Shown one piece after another: positions 21,022 through 30,239 of a stretch of DNA of 46,165 nt. The notes below the pieces were generated by a model. It ran no database searches and was not told where the DNA came from. It saw only the letters and a list, made by a program, of their open reading frames with translations. The translations under genes and the position numbers were made by a program. The stretch comes from a virus. The stretch's first letter is position 1, and the number at the start of each line of letters is the position of its first letter. Where the stretch lies: positions 1 through 46,165 of the IMG/VR virus record IMGVR_UViG_3300042465_003176. One strand, written 5' to 3'.

Positions 21022-22197
21022 ATGTCAGAAAACGTAAAACAAGAAGGAGAATTTAAACTTCCGAAAAGGAAAGCTCCAATGAAAAAGTTAGATAAACCTA
21101 ACGAAGTATCAAGAGTAGATTTATCAACTAAAAAAATAGACGCAGATGCCATTCAAGAGCAAAACCCAAATGAAAGCCTGTTGGGCAGCGAAGAGCCCAA
21201 AGTGGGACTGCAAGAAGTGGGCCAAGGAAACACCGAGGTTAAGCCAATTGCCAATCAAGTTGTCCAAGAAGAAATAATTATAATGCAAGAGGTAACTGAT
21301 GAAGAAGTAGCAAGTGCTTCACAAACATTAGTTGACGAAGCAAATGAAGCTATTACTCATACAGAAAATACTGGTAAACCATTACCAGAAAATATAAACA
21401 AACTTGTTTCTTTTATGGAAGAGACAGGCGGAACTGTTGAGGATTATGTAAGATTAAATCATGATTACTCTTCTGTTAACAACGAAGCATTAATAAAAGA
21501 ATATTATAGAAAGTCAAAACCACATTTAGACGCTGAAGAAATTGATTTCTTGATGGAAGATGAATTTAGTTATGACGAAGACGAAGATGATGAGCGAGAC
21601 ATCAGAAAGAAAAAACTTGCGTTCAAAGAAGAAGTTGCAAAAGCTAGAAACTTTTTAGAAGATCTTAAAGGAAAATACTACGATGAAATCAAGTTGAAAC
21701 CATCGGTATCCAAAGAACAACAAAAAGCGGTAGACTTTTTTAACCGATACAACGAAGAACAACAAAATGTAGAAACACAGCATTCAAAGTTCAAGAATGA
21801 TACTAAAGGTTTCTTTTCTCAAGAATTCAAAGGTTTTGATTTTAAATTGGGAGAGAAAAATTTTAGATATGGAATTCAGAACACAGAGGTTGTGGCAGAT
21901 AAACAATCAAATATTACAAACCTAATCAAGAAGTTCTTGAATGAAAAAGGTGAAGTAGTAGATTTGAAAGGGTATCATAAAGCTATGTATGCTGCAGAAA
22001 ATGCAGACACGATTGCAAATCATTTTTATGAGCAAGGTAAAGCCGATGCTATTAAAGAAGTAGTAGCAAAATCTAACAACATTACGACAGCCCCAAGACA
22101 AACGTCAACGGGTGAGATATTTGTTAATGGATTTAAAGTGAAAGCAATTAACGGTGTTGATTCTACAAAACTGAAAATTAAAAAATTTAACAATTAA
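21022..22197 (+). CDS. Probable scaffolding protein (391 aa)
   Basis: An acidic, mostly helical protein with no hydrophobic core domains. The N-terminal 100 residues are low complexity, followed by an acidic run D-E-D-E-D-D-E-R-D (about 190-198). A charged coiled-coil (I-R-K-K-K-L-A-F-K-E-E-V-A-K-A-R-N-F-L) and a basic C-terminus come next. The segment G-G-T-V-E-D-Y-V-R-L-N is one I link to the portal-capsid interval of crAss-like phages. Location between portal and major capsid gene fits a scaffold, which shapes the procapsid and leaves before packaging. Confidence 0.7.
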   Translation: MSENVKQEGEFKLPKRKAPMKKLDKPNEVSRVDLSTKKIDADAIQEQNPNESLLGSEEPKVGLQEVGQGNTEVKPIANQVVQEEIIIMQEVTDEEVASASQTLVDEANEAITHTENTGKPLPENINKLVSFMEETGGTVEDYVRLNHDYSSVNNEALIKEYYRKSKPHLDAEEIDFLMEDEFSYDEDEDDERDIRKKKLAFKEEVAKARNFLEDLKGKYYDEIKLKPSVSKEQQKAVDFFNRYNEEQQNVETQHSKFKNDTKGFFSQEFKGFDFKLGEKNFRYGIQNTEVVADKQSNITNLIKKFLNEKGEVVDLKGYHKAMYAAENADTIANHFYEQGKADAIKEVVAKSNNITTAPRQTSTGEIFVNGFKVKAINGVDSTKLKIKKFNN

Positions 22198-22210
22198 AAA
22201 TTAAACAATT

Positions 22211-23656
22211 ATGGCAAATGTTACGCCTACGTTTGGAAGTATAGTTCCTTCTCAGAAGCAACAAGCTTTAAACACAAACTATTTGAATTTCACGGATCCA
22301 ACTAATCCTGATTTTTCATCTTTCGCACAGCAATACTTACCTGAAATCTACGAAGCTGAAGTAGAGCGTTATGGAAACAGAACTCTTTCTGGATTCTTAC
22401 GTATGGTTGGAGCAGAAATGCCAATGACTTCAGATCAAGTTATCTGGTCAGAACAAAATAGATTACACGTTGCTTACAATGATGTAGAGATTATTGATGG
22501 AAATACAATCAGCATTCCTGTTGATGTTACGCCAACTGTAGCTTCTGATTATGTAGCCAATGTACTTTCTATCAATCAAACAATTGTTATCATGAACCCT
22601 GCTACAGGCGTTGAATTGAAAGCAATTGTAACTAGCAAACCGGTTTATGATAATGGTACAGTTGATGTAGCGTCTTACACGACTGCCGCTTTGACTCCAA
22701 CATTTACTGCTGGTGACTTAGTTAAGATCTTTGTTTTTGGTTCTGAGTATGCAAAAGGTTCAACATTAGCAAATGATGATTACCAAAGCATTACACCATC
22801 ATTCACTCAATATTCTAACTCTCCAATCATTATCCGTAACAAATATGTTGTTAATGGTTCTGATACTGCACAAGTAGGATGGGTAGAAATTGCTACTGAA
22901 GACGGGGCTGGTGGGTTTTACTGGTATTTAAAAGCTGAATCTGAAACAAGGTTACGTTTTGAAGATTATCTTGAAATGTCTGTTGTTGAGGGTGAATTAG
23001 CTGCGACAGGTTCTGCTGCTGCTTCTGCTGGTAAAAAAGGTACTCAAGGTTTATTCTCTGCTGTTCAAGATAGAGGTAATGTATTGAATAACTTCTCAGC
23101 TGCTGCTGGATTACAAGAGTTTGATTCAATCTTGAAAAACTTAGATACTCAAGGGGCTATCGAAGAAAACATGTTGTTCTTAAACCGTTCTACTTCTCTT
23201 GACTTTGATGATATGCTTGCTGCATTATCTTCTGGAGCCGCTGGTGGAGTTGCTTACGGTTTATTCGAGAACTCTGAAGAAATGGCGCTGAACTTAGGTT
23301 TCTCTGGATTCCGTAGAGGTTCTTACGATTTCTATAAAACTGACTGGAAATACTTAAATGACGCATCGACTCGTGGAGCTGTTGCAAATTCTGGTATTGA
23401 TGGATTGCTTATTCCTGCTGGAACATCTACTGTATATGACCAAATCTTAGGAACTAATATTCGTAGACCATTCTTACACGTTCGTTATAGAGCTGCACAA
23501 GCTGACGATAGAAGATTAAAATCTTGGGTAACTGGTTCTGTTGGAGGAGCTTACACATCTGATCTTGATGCAATGGAGGTAAACTTCTTATCTGAAAGAT
23601 GCTTATGTGTTCAAGGAGCTAACAACTTTGTATTGTTTACTTCTGTAGATTCATAG
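22211..23656 (+). CDS. Major capsid protein, crAss-like (481 aa)
   Basis: Main shell protein, presumably of the HK97 fold. The N-terminal segment L-P-E-I-Y-E-A-E-V-E-R-Y-G-N-R-T-L-S-G-F-L, followed by M-V-G-A-E-M-P-M-T-S-D-Q-V-I-W-S-E-Q-N-R, is one I recognise from crAss-like capsid proteins. Codons here are visibly biased to C-ending forms (aac, ttc, tac) compared with neighbours, fitting very high expression. A strong terminator follows. No N-terminal delta domain cleavage site is evident. Confidence 0.9.
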   Translation: MANVTPTFGSIVPSQKQQALNTNYLNFTDPTNPDFSSFAQQYLPEIYEAEVERYGNRTLSGFLRMVGAEMPMTSDQVIWSEQNRLHVAYNDVEIIDGNTISIPVDVTPTVASDYVANVLSINQTIVIMNPATGVELKAIVTSKPVYDNGTVDVASYTTAALTPTFTAGDLVKIFVFGSEYAKGSTLANDDYQSITPSFTQYSNSPIIIRNKYVVNGSDTAQVGWVEIATEDGAGGFYWYLKAESETRLRFEDYLEMSVVEGELAATGSAAASAGKKGTQGLFSAVQDRGNVLNNFSAAAGLQEFDSILKNLDTQGAIEENMLFLNRSTSLDFDDMLAALSSGAAGGVAYGLFENSEEMALNLGFSGFRRGSYDFYKTDWKYLNDASTRGAVANSGIDGLLIPAGTSTVYDQILGTNIRRPFLHVRYRAAQADDRRLKSWVTGSVGGAYTSDLDAMEVNFLSERCLCVQGANNFVLFTSVDS

Positions 23657-23674
23657 ATTAAACTTTGTAAATTT

Positions 23675-23710
23675 CGCCCTCATGTATTTTGGGGGCGACT
23701 TTTACTTTTT
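23675..23710 (+). terminator. Rho-independent terminator after the capsid gene
   Basis: CGCCCTC pairs with GGGGGCG (7 bp) around ATGTATTTT, followed by ACTTTTACTTTTT. It probably lowers transcription of the downstream, low-copy virion genes. Confidence 0.8.
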
Positions 23711-23734
23711 AAAAACAATTAATTATATTATATT

Positions 23735-24499
23735 ATGTCAAAAGAAAAACAAACTCCAGCTGAAGGTTGGGAAATTAAAGATAGAACTTATCTATTAACA
23801 GGGAACCATAACCCTTTAACTTACACGATCTCTTCAAGACACTCAAGAAGATTTCCTTTACTCTGGGTTGATAAAGTAACCGGAGAACAAAAAGAATTAA
23901 GATACGCTACTAACATGAGTACCCCGTTCATTGACGAACAAAAAGGAGAGGCTACATTAGGACATATCATGTTTAAGAATGGTACACTATTTGTGCCTAA
24001 AGAAAAACAAAATTTACAAAAATTATTATCTTTATTTCACCCAATGCTTAATAAGAAATACCGCGAATTTGATGCGGTTATTAAAGCGGTGAATGAATTA
24101 GATATTTTAGAACTCCAGGTTGAAGCAATGACTGCTGCAATGAATATGGAAATTGATCAAGCAGAAGCGATTATACGCGTTGAGGTTGGATCTAAAGCGT
24201 CTAAGATGACTTCTAAGGAGATAAAAAGAGATTTATTACTATTTGCTAGGAAGAATCCAGGTTTGTTCTTAGAATTAGCTAATGACGAAAACGTACAACT
24301 TCGTAATTTTGCTATTAAAGCATGCGAAGCAAATATCATAAAATTATCTCAAGACCAACGTGATTTTAAATGGTCAAGTAATGGCAAAAAGTTAATGACT
24401 GTGCCTTTCGATGAAAACCCTTATTCAGCTATGGCTGCGTTCTTTAAGACCGATGAAGGTATAGAAATATTCCAGTCTATTGAGAAAAAATTTCAATAA
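23735..24499 (+). CDS. Conserved virion-module protein, unknown role (254 aa)
   Basis: The N-terminal third is beta-rich (W-E-I-K-D-R-T-Y-L-L-T, H-S-R-R-F-P-L-L-W-V-D), and the rest helical with D-I-L-E-L-Q-V-E-A-M. The protein occupies the slot right after the capsid gene in crAss-like phages. Possibly a capsid auxiliary or an assembly protein. No enzyme motif is visible. It lies between two terminators (23675-23710 and 24516-24541), so its expression level is set separately from capsid and ring proteins. Confidence 0.65.
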   Translation: MSKEKQTPAEGWEIKDRTYLLTGNHNPLTYTISSRHSRRFPLLWVDKVTGEQKELRYATNMSTPFIDEQKGEATLGHIMFKNGTLFVPKEKQNLQKLLSLFHPMLNKKYREFDAVIKAVNELDILELQVEAMTAAMNMEIDQAEAIIRVEVGSKASKMTSKEIKRDLLLFARKNPGLFLELANDENVQLRNFAIKACEANIIKLSQDQRDFKWSSNGKKLMTVPFDENPYSAMAAFFKTDEGIEIFQSIEKKFQ

Positions 24500-24515
24500 C
24501 ACGTAATACTAATAT

Positions 24516-24541
24516 AAGGCGGTGGTTTCGACTACCGCCTT
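24516..24541 (+). terminator. Hairpin terminator after 23735-24499
   Basis: AAGGCGGT pairs with ACCGCCTT (8 bp) around a 10-nt loop. The 3' tract is TAATATTA, poor in U runs, so it may be a partial terminator or attenuator. Confidence 0.65.
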
Positions 24542-24563
24542 AATATTATAATAAAGATACAAG

Positions 24564-25352
24564 ATGGCAATAAACGTAGATACAGTTTACAAAACAGTTT
24601 TATTAATCCTTAATAAGGAGCAACGTGGTTATATGACACCACAAGAATTTAATAGTATTGGAACTCAGGTTCAGTTAGAAATATTTGAAAAATATTTTGA
24701 AGATTTAAACCAAGATTTACGAGTGCCTCAAACAGATATTGACTATTCTGATAGAGTTGAAAATCTTGATGAGAAAATAGCGATATTCAAAACATTTGGG
24801 ACTGCAGATTATAATTACAGCCCAGTTAAAAGTTATTTTAAATTACCTGTTGCGGACGCATATAATACTACCGTAAACGGTATACTACCTACATTCTATA
24901 GATTAGGTTCCGTAGTATATACAGATGCTTATGGTCGTCAAGTAGAATTAGATAGGCTCCAAAGAAATGAATATTATAATATTCAAGCTTCACAACTTAC
25001 AGCTTCTACAAAAGCATTCCCAACCTATTTATACGAAAACCAAAGATTATTCGTTAGCCCTAGCACTATAATAGATAATATAGGTGTAAATTATATTCGT
25101 AAACCGATAGATATTATATGGGGGTTTGTTGTTGGTGGTAGAGGTCAATATATATATGACTCTAATCCATGGGTTTATACGCCCTTACCTCCCTATTCTA
25201 CTGGATCTATAAATTTTGAACTTCATGTATCAGAGCAAACCCACGTTATAATGCGCATTCTTATGTATGCGGGTGTTGTTATAAAGGATCCTCAGGTTAT
25301 TCAGATAGCTGCACAACAAGTTCAAGCAGAACAAATCAACTCAAAAAGCTAA
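24564..25352 (+). CDS. Ring/neck (head-tail connector) protein, crAss-like (262 aa)
   Basis: N-terminal N-K-E-Q-R-G-Y-M-T-P-Q-E-F-N, followed by Q-L-E-I-F-E-K-Y-F, is a helical segment I recall from crAss-like connector proteins. The C-terminal half is beta-rich (T-Y-L-Y-E-N-Q-R-L-F-V-S-P, N-Y-I-R-K-P-I-D-I-I-W). It is likely the adaptor that stacks under the portal. It precedes the next connector gene by 7 nt. Confidence 0.7.
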   Translation: MAINVDTVYKTVLLILNKEQRGYMTPQEFNSIGTQVQLEIFEKYFEDLNQDLRVPQTDIDYSDRVENLDEKIAIFKTFGTADYNYSPVKSYFKLPVADAYNTTVNGILPTFYRLGSVVYTDAYGRQVELDRLQRNEYYNIQASQLTASTKAFPTYLYENQRLFVSPSTIIDNIGVNYIRKPIDIIWGFVVGGRGQYIYDSNPWVYTPLPPYSTGSINFELHVSEQTHVIMRILMYAGVVIKDPQVIQIAAQQVQAEQINSKS

Positions 25353-25359
25353 ATAAACT

Positions 25360-26580
25360 ATGGCATTTCCAAACGGTGGTTTAATAACCGAAACTAATAG
25401 ACAATATTATGCAGGTTCGCAAGGATTTCAGGTAGCTGATCTTGCTGGGCAGTCTTCTTTTACTTTTACATTTGATACAAACTTAATATTAGGCAGTCCA
25501 ACCGCGTGGGATCCTGCTACACCAGAATATGCTTTAAATAATTTTAAATTGTATATAAGTGAATTTGGCCTTGTTTATGACGAGGTTGATTTTGAATACG
25601 ATTTAGTCGGCAATACAATTACTTTTGCAGGAGCTCCGGTGCCTTACGACTGGATTATTGTATGCCAATTAAAAGCCATCGACGGTGGAGCATACGGAAA
25701 CAGAGACGCTTATGGCAATACTGTAGAAGAGAATTACGGTAGTTATGCCTACATAAAGCTTAATGATCTTATAAACAACTTTGAGGTTGCTTATGTTGGA
25801 GCAGACAAGTTGATACCAAGCATTAAAAGAACAGATATTATATTTCATGCAAAACGTGGGTTACAGGAGTTTAGTTATGATACATTGAAAAGTATTAAAG
25901 CTCAAGAGTTAACAGTGCCACCGAGTTTAAGTTTAGCGATACCTCAAGACTATGTAAACTACGTTAAAATGTCGTGGGTAGATAATCAAGGCGTAAAGCA
26001 TATTATATATCCTACCAGGCTTACAAGCAGCCCTACCGGTACACCAGTGCAAGATAATCAAGGGGTTCCGATACAAAGCAACTTTGATGATAACATTGAC
26101 GGCACATCGTTAATAGACGAAAGATGGAGAACGCAAAATAATGGTATAATTGTAAACAACCTTAATTTTGTATACAATGGTAATGGCGGTTATGGATATG
26201 GAAGCAATGTTTATGGGCAAAGATATGGATTAGATCCGCAATATGCAAACTTTAACGGTAGTTTTACAATAAATGAAAGAGAAGGTAAATTTTCTTTTAG
26301 CAGTGATTTAGTTGGTTCTCTAATTATATTAGAATATATATCAGATGGACTTGCCTATGAGCTCGACACAAAGGTGCCTAAAATGGCTGAAGAAGCTATG
26401 TACGCTTATATATTACATGCTATTATATCCTTGCGTTCTAAGCAGCCTGAGTACTTAGTACAAAGACTTAAAAGAGAAAGCTTTGCTAAATTAAGAAATG
26501 CAAAAATAAGATTATCAAACGTTAAGATAGAAGAGATTACTCAGATAATGAGAGGCAAATCAAAATGGATTAAACACTAA
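25360..26580 (+). CDS. Ring/tail-adaptor structural protein, crAss-like (406 aa)
   Basis: The N-terminal 130 residues are beta-rich. The middle has R-T-D-I-I-F-H-A-K-R-G-L-Q-E-F-S-Y-D-T-L-K and S-L-A-I-P-Q-D-Y-V-N-Y-V-K, the signature of a crAss-like neck protein I recognise. A Gly/Tyr-rich loop follows (about 265-285), then a helical end. It probably forms a dodecameric adaptor between portal/ring and tail hub. It lies between the ring and hub genes. Confidence 0.7.
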   Translation: MAFPNGGLITETNRQYYAGSQGFQVADLAGQSSFTFTFDTNLILGSPTAWDPATPEYALNNFKLYISEFGLVYDEVDFEYDLVGNTITFAGAPVPYDWIIVCQLKAIDGGAYGNRDAYGNTVEENYGSYAYIKLNDLINNFEVAYVGADKLIPSIKRTDIIFHAKRGLQEFSYDTLKSIKAQELTVPPSLSLAIPQDYVNYVKMSWVDNQGVKHIIYPTRLTSSPTGTPVQDNQGVPIQSNFDDNIDGTSLIDERWRTQNNGIIVNNLNFVYNGNGGYGYGSNVYGQRYGLDPQYANFNGSFTINEREGKFSFSSDLVGSLIILEYISDGLAYELDTKVPKMAEEAMYAYILHAIISLRSKQPEYLVQRLKRESFAKLRNAKIRLSNVKIEEITQIMRGKSKWIKH

Positions 26581-26586
26581 AATTAA

Positions 26587-29500
26587 ATGGCAGAAATTAA
26601 AAATAATTTTATAAGTTGTAAAATGAACCGCGATATTGATGATAGGTTATTACCTAATGGTCAATACCGTGAAGCTAGAAATTTACAAGTAAGTAGATCT
26701 GAAGGAGCGAATGTTGGAGCATTGCAAAATGTATTAGGCACAGAGATTGCGGTTAACTTTAATGATTTAACCGGAGTTGATAATTTAGAGTGTATTGGCA
26801 CCTATGTAGACACTTCAAATAATGATATTTATATATTTTTAACAGATTACACAAACCCGGTTGGCCCAGAAGAATATAATCCTGATGCTAATAATTTTAT
26901 ATATGTTTATAATGTTTTAAGTGGCGTACCTACGCTTCTTGTACAAGGAGAGTTTTTAAATTTTTCTACAACTAATCCTATATATGGAGTGAACCTATTG
27001 GAACAATTGTTATTTTGGACAGACAATAGGAATCAACCTAGAAAAATAAATGTTATATCAGCAAATCCGCAAAGACTACCTGTACCTACATACTATACTT
27101 TAGAAGATCAAATTTCAGTTGCTAAAATAAACCCATACCAACCAATAACTTTATACAAGCAAAGCGAAGTACCCGGAGCAACTACTGATTACGAAACAAC
27201 AATGTACGATGTTTCTAGTGAATTTTTGCCCTCTCCTAACCCTGGATCCGCAACTGTCAACGGCGCTGTATCTGCTTCAGATACTATTATATTAAGTGAT
27301 CTTTCTAATAATACTAATTTTTGGCCTATTCCAAAACAAATTGTTTCGGGCATTGGAGTAGTTCCAGGTACTAGAGTTGTGTCTTATGATAATATAACAT
27401 TTACATTAGTAGTAGACGTAGACCAAACATTATCAGATAATACCGATTTAAAGTTTGATGCCAATCCATATTATATAGAAGATTATACAGGCGATACTCA
27501 ATTTTTACAAGATAAATTTGTAAGGTTTAGTTATAGATTTAGATTTGACGATGGGGAATATTCTTTATTTGCTCCGTTTACTCAAATAGCATTTATACCA
27601 AAGCAAGATGGTTATTTTACACATTTAGGATTTGAATTAGAAGTAGGTGTTGGAACATCCTATACTAGACAGCAAATAGACGATGAAACAGCGGCATATA
27701 GAAGTACCATTGTTGAGTTTATGAAAAACAAAGTTAATAATATATTATTGCAAATACCTATGCCTCTCAATGCCGAAGGGGAGCCTTGTAAGGCATCTGA
27801 GTTATTTGATATGTATAAAATAACTGAAATTGATATATTATATAAAGAGTCAGATGGATTAATTGTTAATGTAATCGACACCATATCCTCTCCAATTATT
27901 GCTGATGAAGCAGGAGAAAATAATTTTTATGAATATAATTATAAATCAACAAAACCATACAAAACATTACCAACAAAAGATATAACCAGGGTTTATGATA
28001 GAACGCCTGTAAGAGCATTGGCTCAAGAAATAGTTAGCAATAGGGTTGTATATGGTAATTATCAAGATAAGTTTAGTTATCCTAAGTTTTTAAATTATAC
28101 GGTAGGATACAATGAAAAAGCAGATTTTAATATAGAACTCAATCCAACTACAAGTACAACTAGTATAGTAGAATATCCTAATAGTTCTGTTAAGCAAAAT
28201 AGAACATATCAAGTAGGGGTAGTCCTTTCAGATAAGTTTGGAAGGCAGTCTGGGGTTATTTTATCAAATGCAACAACAAACATTGGAAACCTAGGTCCTT
28301 CTACAATATATGTACCATATAGTTCTGAACCAGAGGTTTCTGGATATAATCCATTGCTTTTTCCAGGATTAGCCTTAAATATCCTGTTTATTGAACGGAT
28401 ACAATTGCAGTCTAATGATAATACTATAGGTTGGCCTGGATTTTATAATGGTAATACTAAAGATGCTGGATATAATCCGCTGGGTTGGGTTACTTATAAA
28501 ATTGTTGTTAAACAAACACAACAAGATTACTATAATGTATACTTGCCTGGAGTAATGGCTGCATACCCAAATGCAACTGCTAGAGATAGAACCACTATAT
28601 CCCATATTTCTTTAATAAGCGATAATATAAATAAAATACCTAGAGATTTAAAAGAAGTTGGACCGGTCCAATTGCAATTTAGAAGCAGTGTAAATTTATA
28701 TCCAAGAGTAAATAATATTTGCGTAGCCCCAGTTGCTAGTTGCGGAATTCTAGATTTAGAAGAATTAGTTACGCCAAGACCTACAGAGGGCAATGTTCAA
28801 TTTTATCCAGGTATAAAATATGCTTTTGCAACTACAATTGCAACTATTGATTCACTTTTTAATACCGGTGATGGTACTACATTTGTTGGTGAATATAATC
28901 AATTTTATGAAAGAGAATCAAACCCATTAATTGCTAGATTGTCTGTGCCATGGCAATTAGGGGTCGATGCCAATTGTCATAAAGAAGAGCAAGGCGTTAT
29001 TAATTTAGCTGTTTTAGAGACAGAGCCAGACGAATCTCGCTTAGATATATTTTGGGAAACAGTAACTGTTGGTACAATAGATTTTTTAAACATTGCTATA
29101 GGTCAAGGAGAATGTATGGCAAGCACAATTTATGGACTTAATAATAATACTTTTAATTTAATAGAGTCATTAGATAATAACGATATTATTGCTGGCCCAT
29201 TTTATCCTGTCAATGCACAGGGTCTTGCTTTTGATTGCACAGAAATGTCTATGGTTGTATGGGATCATACCATTGGGGGAGCTAATAATAGAACAAATGA
29301 TTTTCGATTAGAGAGAATACTGCGTAATACAGCGCCTCCGTTTGGCCCTACTGTAGATTATGATACCTACTTCTTATATACAAACAATTATTTTTATTTT
29401 GGGCCTGGAGCCGCTAATACCCAAGTATTTGATTTTGTATTTACAGTGCTTTCTAATTGCGCTTGTGAACCGGAATATACTAGTAGTGCAACTGTTCCGG

Positions 29501-30195
29501 TTAATAATCTTAGACTAAAAAACGCTATTCCAACAATAGATGTGTGCCCAGAAGAACCTATTCTTTATAACCCAGTAGTTGACCAAAGTCGTTTGTATAA
29601 TTTTTTTGGAAAAAACGGATCAAATGCTGGTGGATTAGTAAATAACCATGATTTAATATGGCAAGTTGAACAAATATTGCCAGCAGCACCCGGGGGCGGG
29701 AATTTTCAAATGGAATACGATCCCGCAACACCTAACGAAGGAGCGTGGTTGGTTGCTGATTTTCCAAATCCTGGGGAGTATGTATTACATGTTACTGTAA
29801 AAGATGCAGGTGGAACTCTAGGGTCGCTTGAGTCGACATACTGCGAAGTTACAGTAAGTGTTGCGGGCGCAATATCATATTATTGTAGTTCAGGATGTGG
29901 GACAACGGGTCAACCTGGAGAGCCTAGTCAAACATTAGCGGAATGTCAAGCCAGTTGTTTCCTTTGTAGAAGGTGGCAGGGAACTATGAGTGGCTTTACA
30001 GGCGGAGGAAGTGTGCAAGTTACGTACAGAGATTGTAATGGAGGAGGAAGCCAGGGCTTGCCAATAATAGAAACTTTTGCAGGAAGAGCAGATCCTAATT
30101 TTATTTTTACATTTTGTGCACAAAGTATTGTTAGCTACACAAACCTTAATCCGCCTGAAGCAACTGTAACTTTTAATATTGTTGGGGGTTGTTAA
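26587..30195 (+). CDS. Tail hub / stabilization protein with C-terminal Cys-rich domain (1202 aa)
   Basis: The N-terminus C-K-M-N-R-D-I-D-D-R-L-L-P-N-G-Q-Y-R-E-A-R-N and S-R-S-E-G-A-N-V-G-A-L is a motif of T7 gp12/P22 gp10-like tail nozzle proteins, called stabilization proteins in crAss-like phages. Beta-propeller-like repeats fill about 60-750. The last 300 residues are different: a PKD-like part (G-E-Y-V-L-H-V-T-V-K-D-A-G-G-T) and a Cys-rich end (C-S-S-G-C-G, C-Q-A-S-C-F-L-C) finishing in V-G-G-C. The following gene seems to carry related nozzle sequence. Confidence 0.75.
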   Translation: MAEIKNNFISCKMNRDIDDRLLPNGQYREARNLQVSRSEGANVGALQNVLGTEIAVNFNDLTGVDNLECIGTYVDTSNNDIYIFLTDYTNPVGPEEYNPDANNFIYVYNVLSGVPTLLVQGEFLNFSTTNPIYGVNLLEQLLFWTDNRNQPRKINVISANPQRLPVPTYYTLEDQISVAKINPYQPITLYKQSEVPGATTDYETTMYDVSSEFLPSPNPGSATVNGAVSASDTIILSDLSNNTNFWPIPKQIVSGIGVVPGTRVVSYDNITFTLVVDVDQTLSDNTDLKFDANPYYIEDYTGDTQFLQDKFVRFSYRFRFDDGEYSLFAPFTQIAFIPKQDGYFTHLGFELEVGVGTSYTRQQIDDETAAYRSTIVEFMKNKVNNILLQIPMPLNAEGEPCKASELFDMYKITEIDILYKESDGLIVNVIDTISSPIIADEAGENNFYEYNYKSTKPYKTLPTKDITRVYDRTPVRALAQEIVSNRVVYGNYQDKFSYPKFLNYTVGYNEKADFNIELNPTTSTTSIVEYPNSSVKQNRTYQVGVVLSDKFGRQSGVILSNATTNIGNLGPSTIYVPYSSEPEVSGYNPLLFPGLALNILFIERIQLQSNDNTIGWPGFYNGNTKDAGYNPLGWVTYKIVVKQTQQDYYNVYLPGVMAAYPNATARDRTTISHISLISDNINKIPRDLKEVGPVQLQFRSSVNLYPRVNNICVAPVASCGILDLEELVTPRPTEGNVQFYPGIKYAFATTIATIDSLFNTGDGTTFVGEYNQFYERESNPLIARLSVPWQLGVDANCHKEEQGVINLAVLETEPDESRLDIFWETVTVGTIDFLNIAIGQGECMASTIYGLNNNTFNLIESLDNNDIIAGPFYPVNAQGLAFDCTEMSMVVWDHTIGGANNRTNDFRLERILRNTAPPFGPTVDYDTYFLYTNNYFYFGPGAANTQVFDFVFTVLSNCACEPEYTSSATVPVNNLRLKNAIPTIDVCPEEPILYNPVVDQSRLYNFFGKNGSNAGGLVNNHDLIWQVEQILPAAPGGGNFQMEYDPATPNEGAWLVADFPNPGEYVLHVTVKDAGGTLGSLESTYCEVTVSVAGAISYYCSSGCGTTGQPGEPSQTLAECQASCFLCRRWQGTMSGFTGGGSVQVTYRDCNGGGSQGLPIIETFAGRADPNFIFTFCAQSIVSYTNLNPPEATVTFNIVGGC

Positions 30196-30239
30196 TGTTA
30201 ATAATGTAATTTAGTATATAAATAAGTAATAATAATAAT

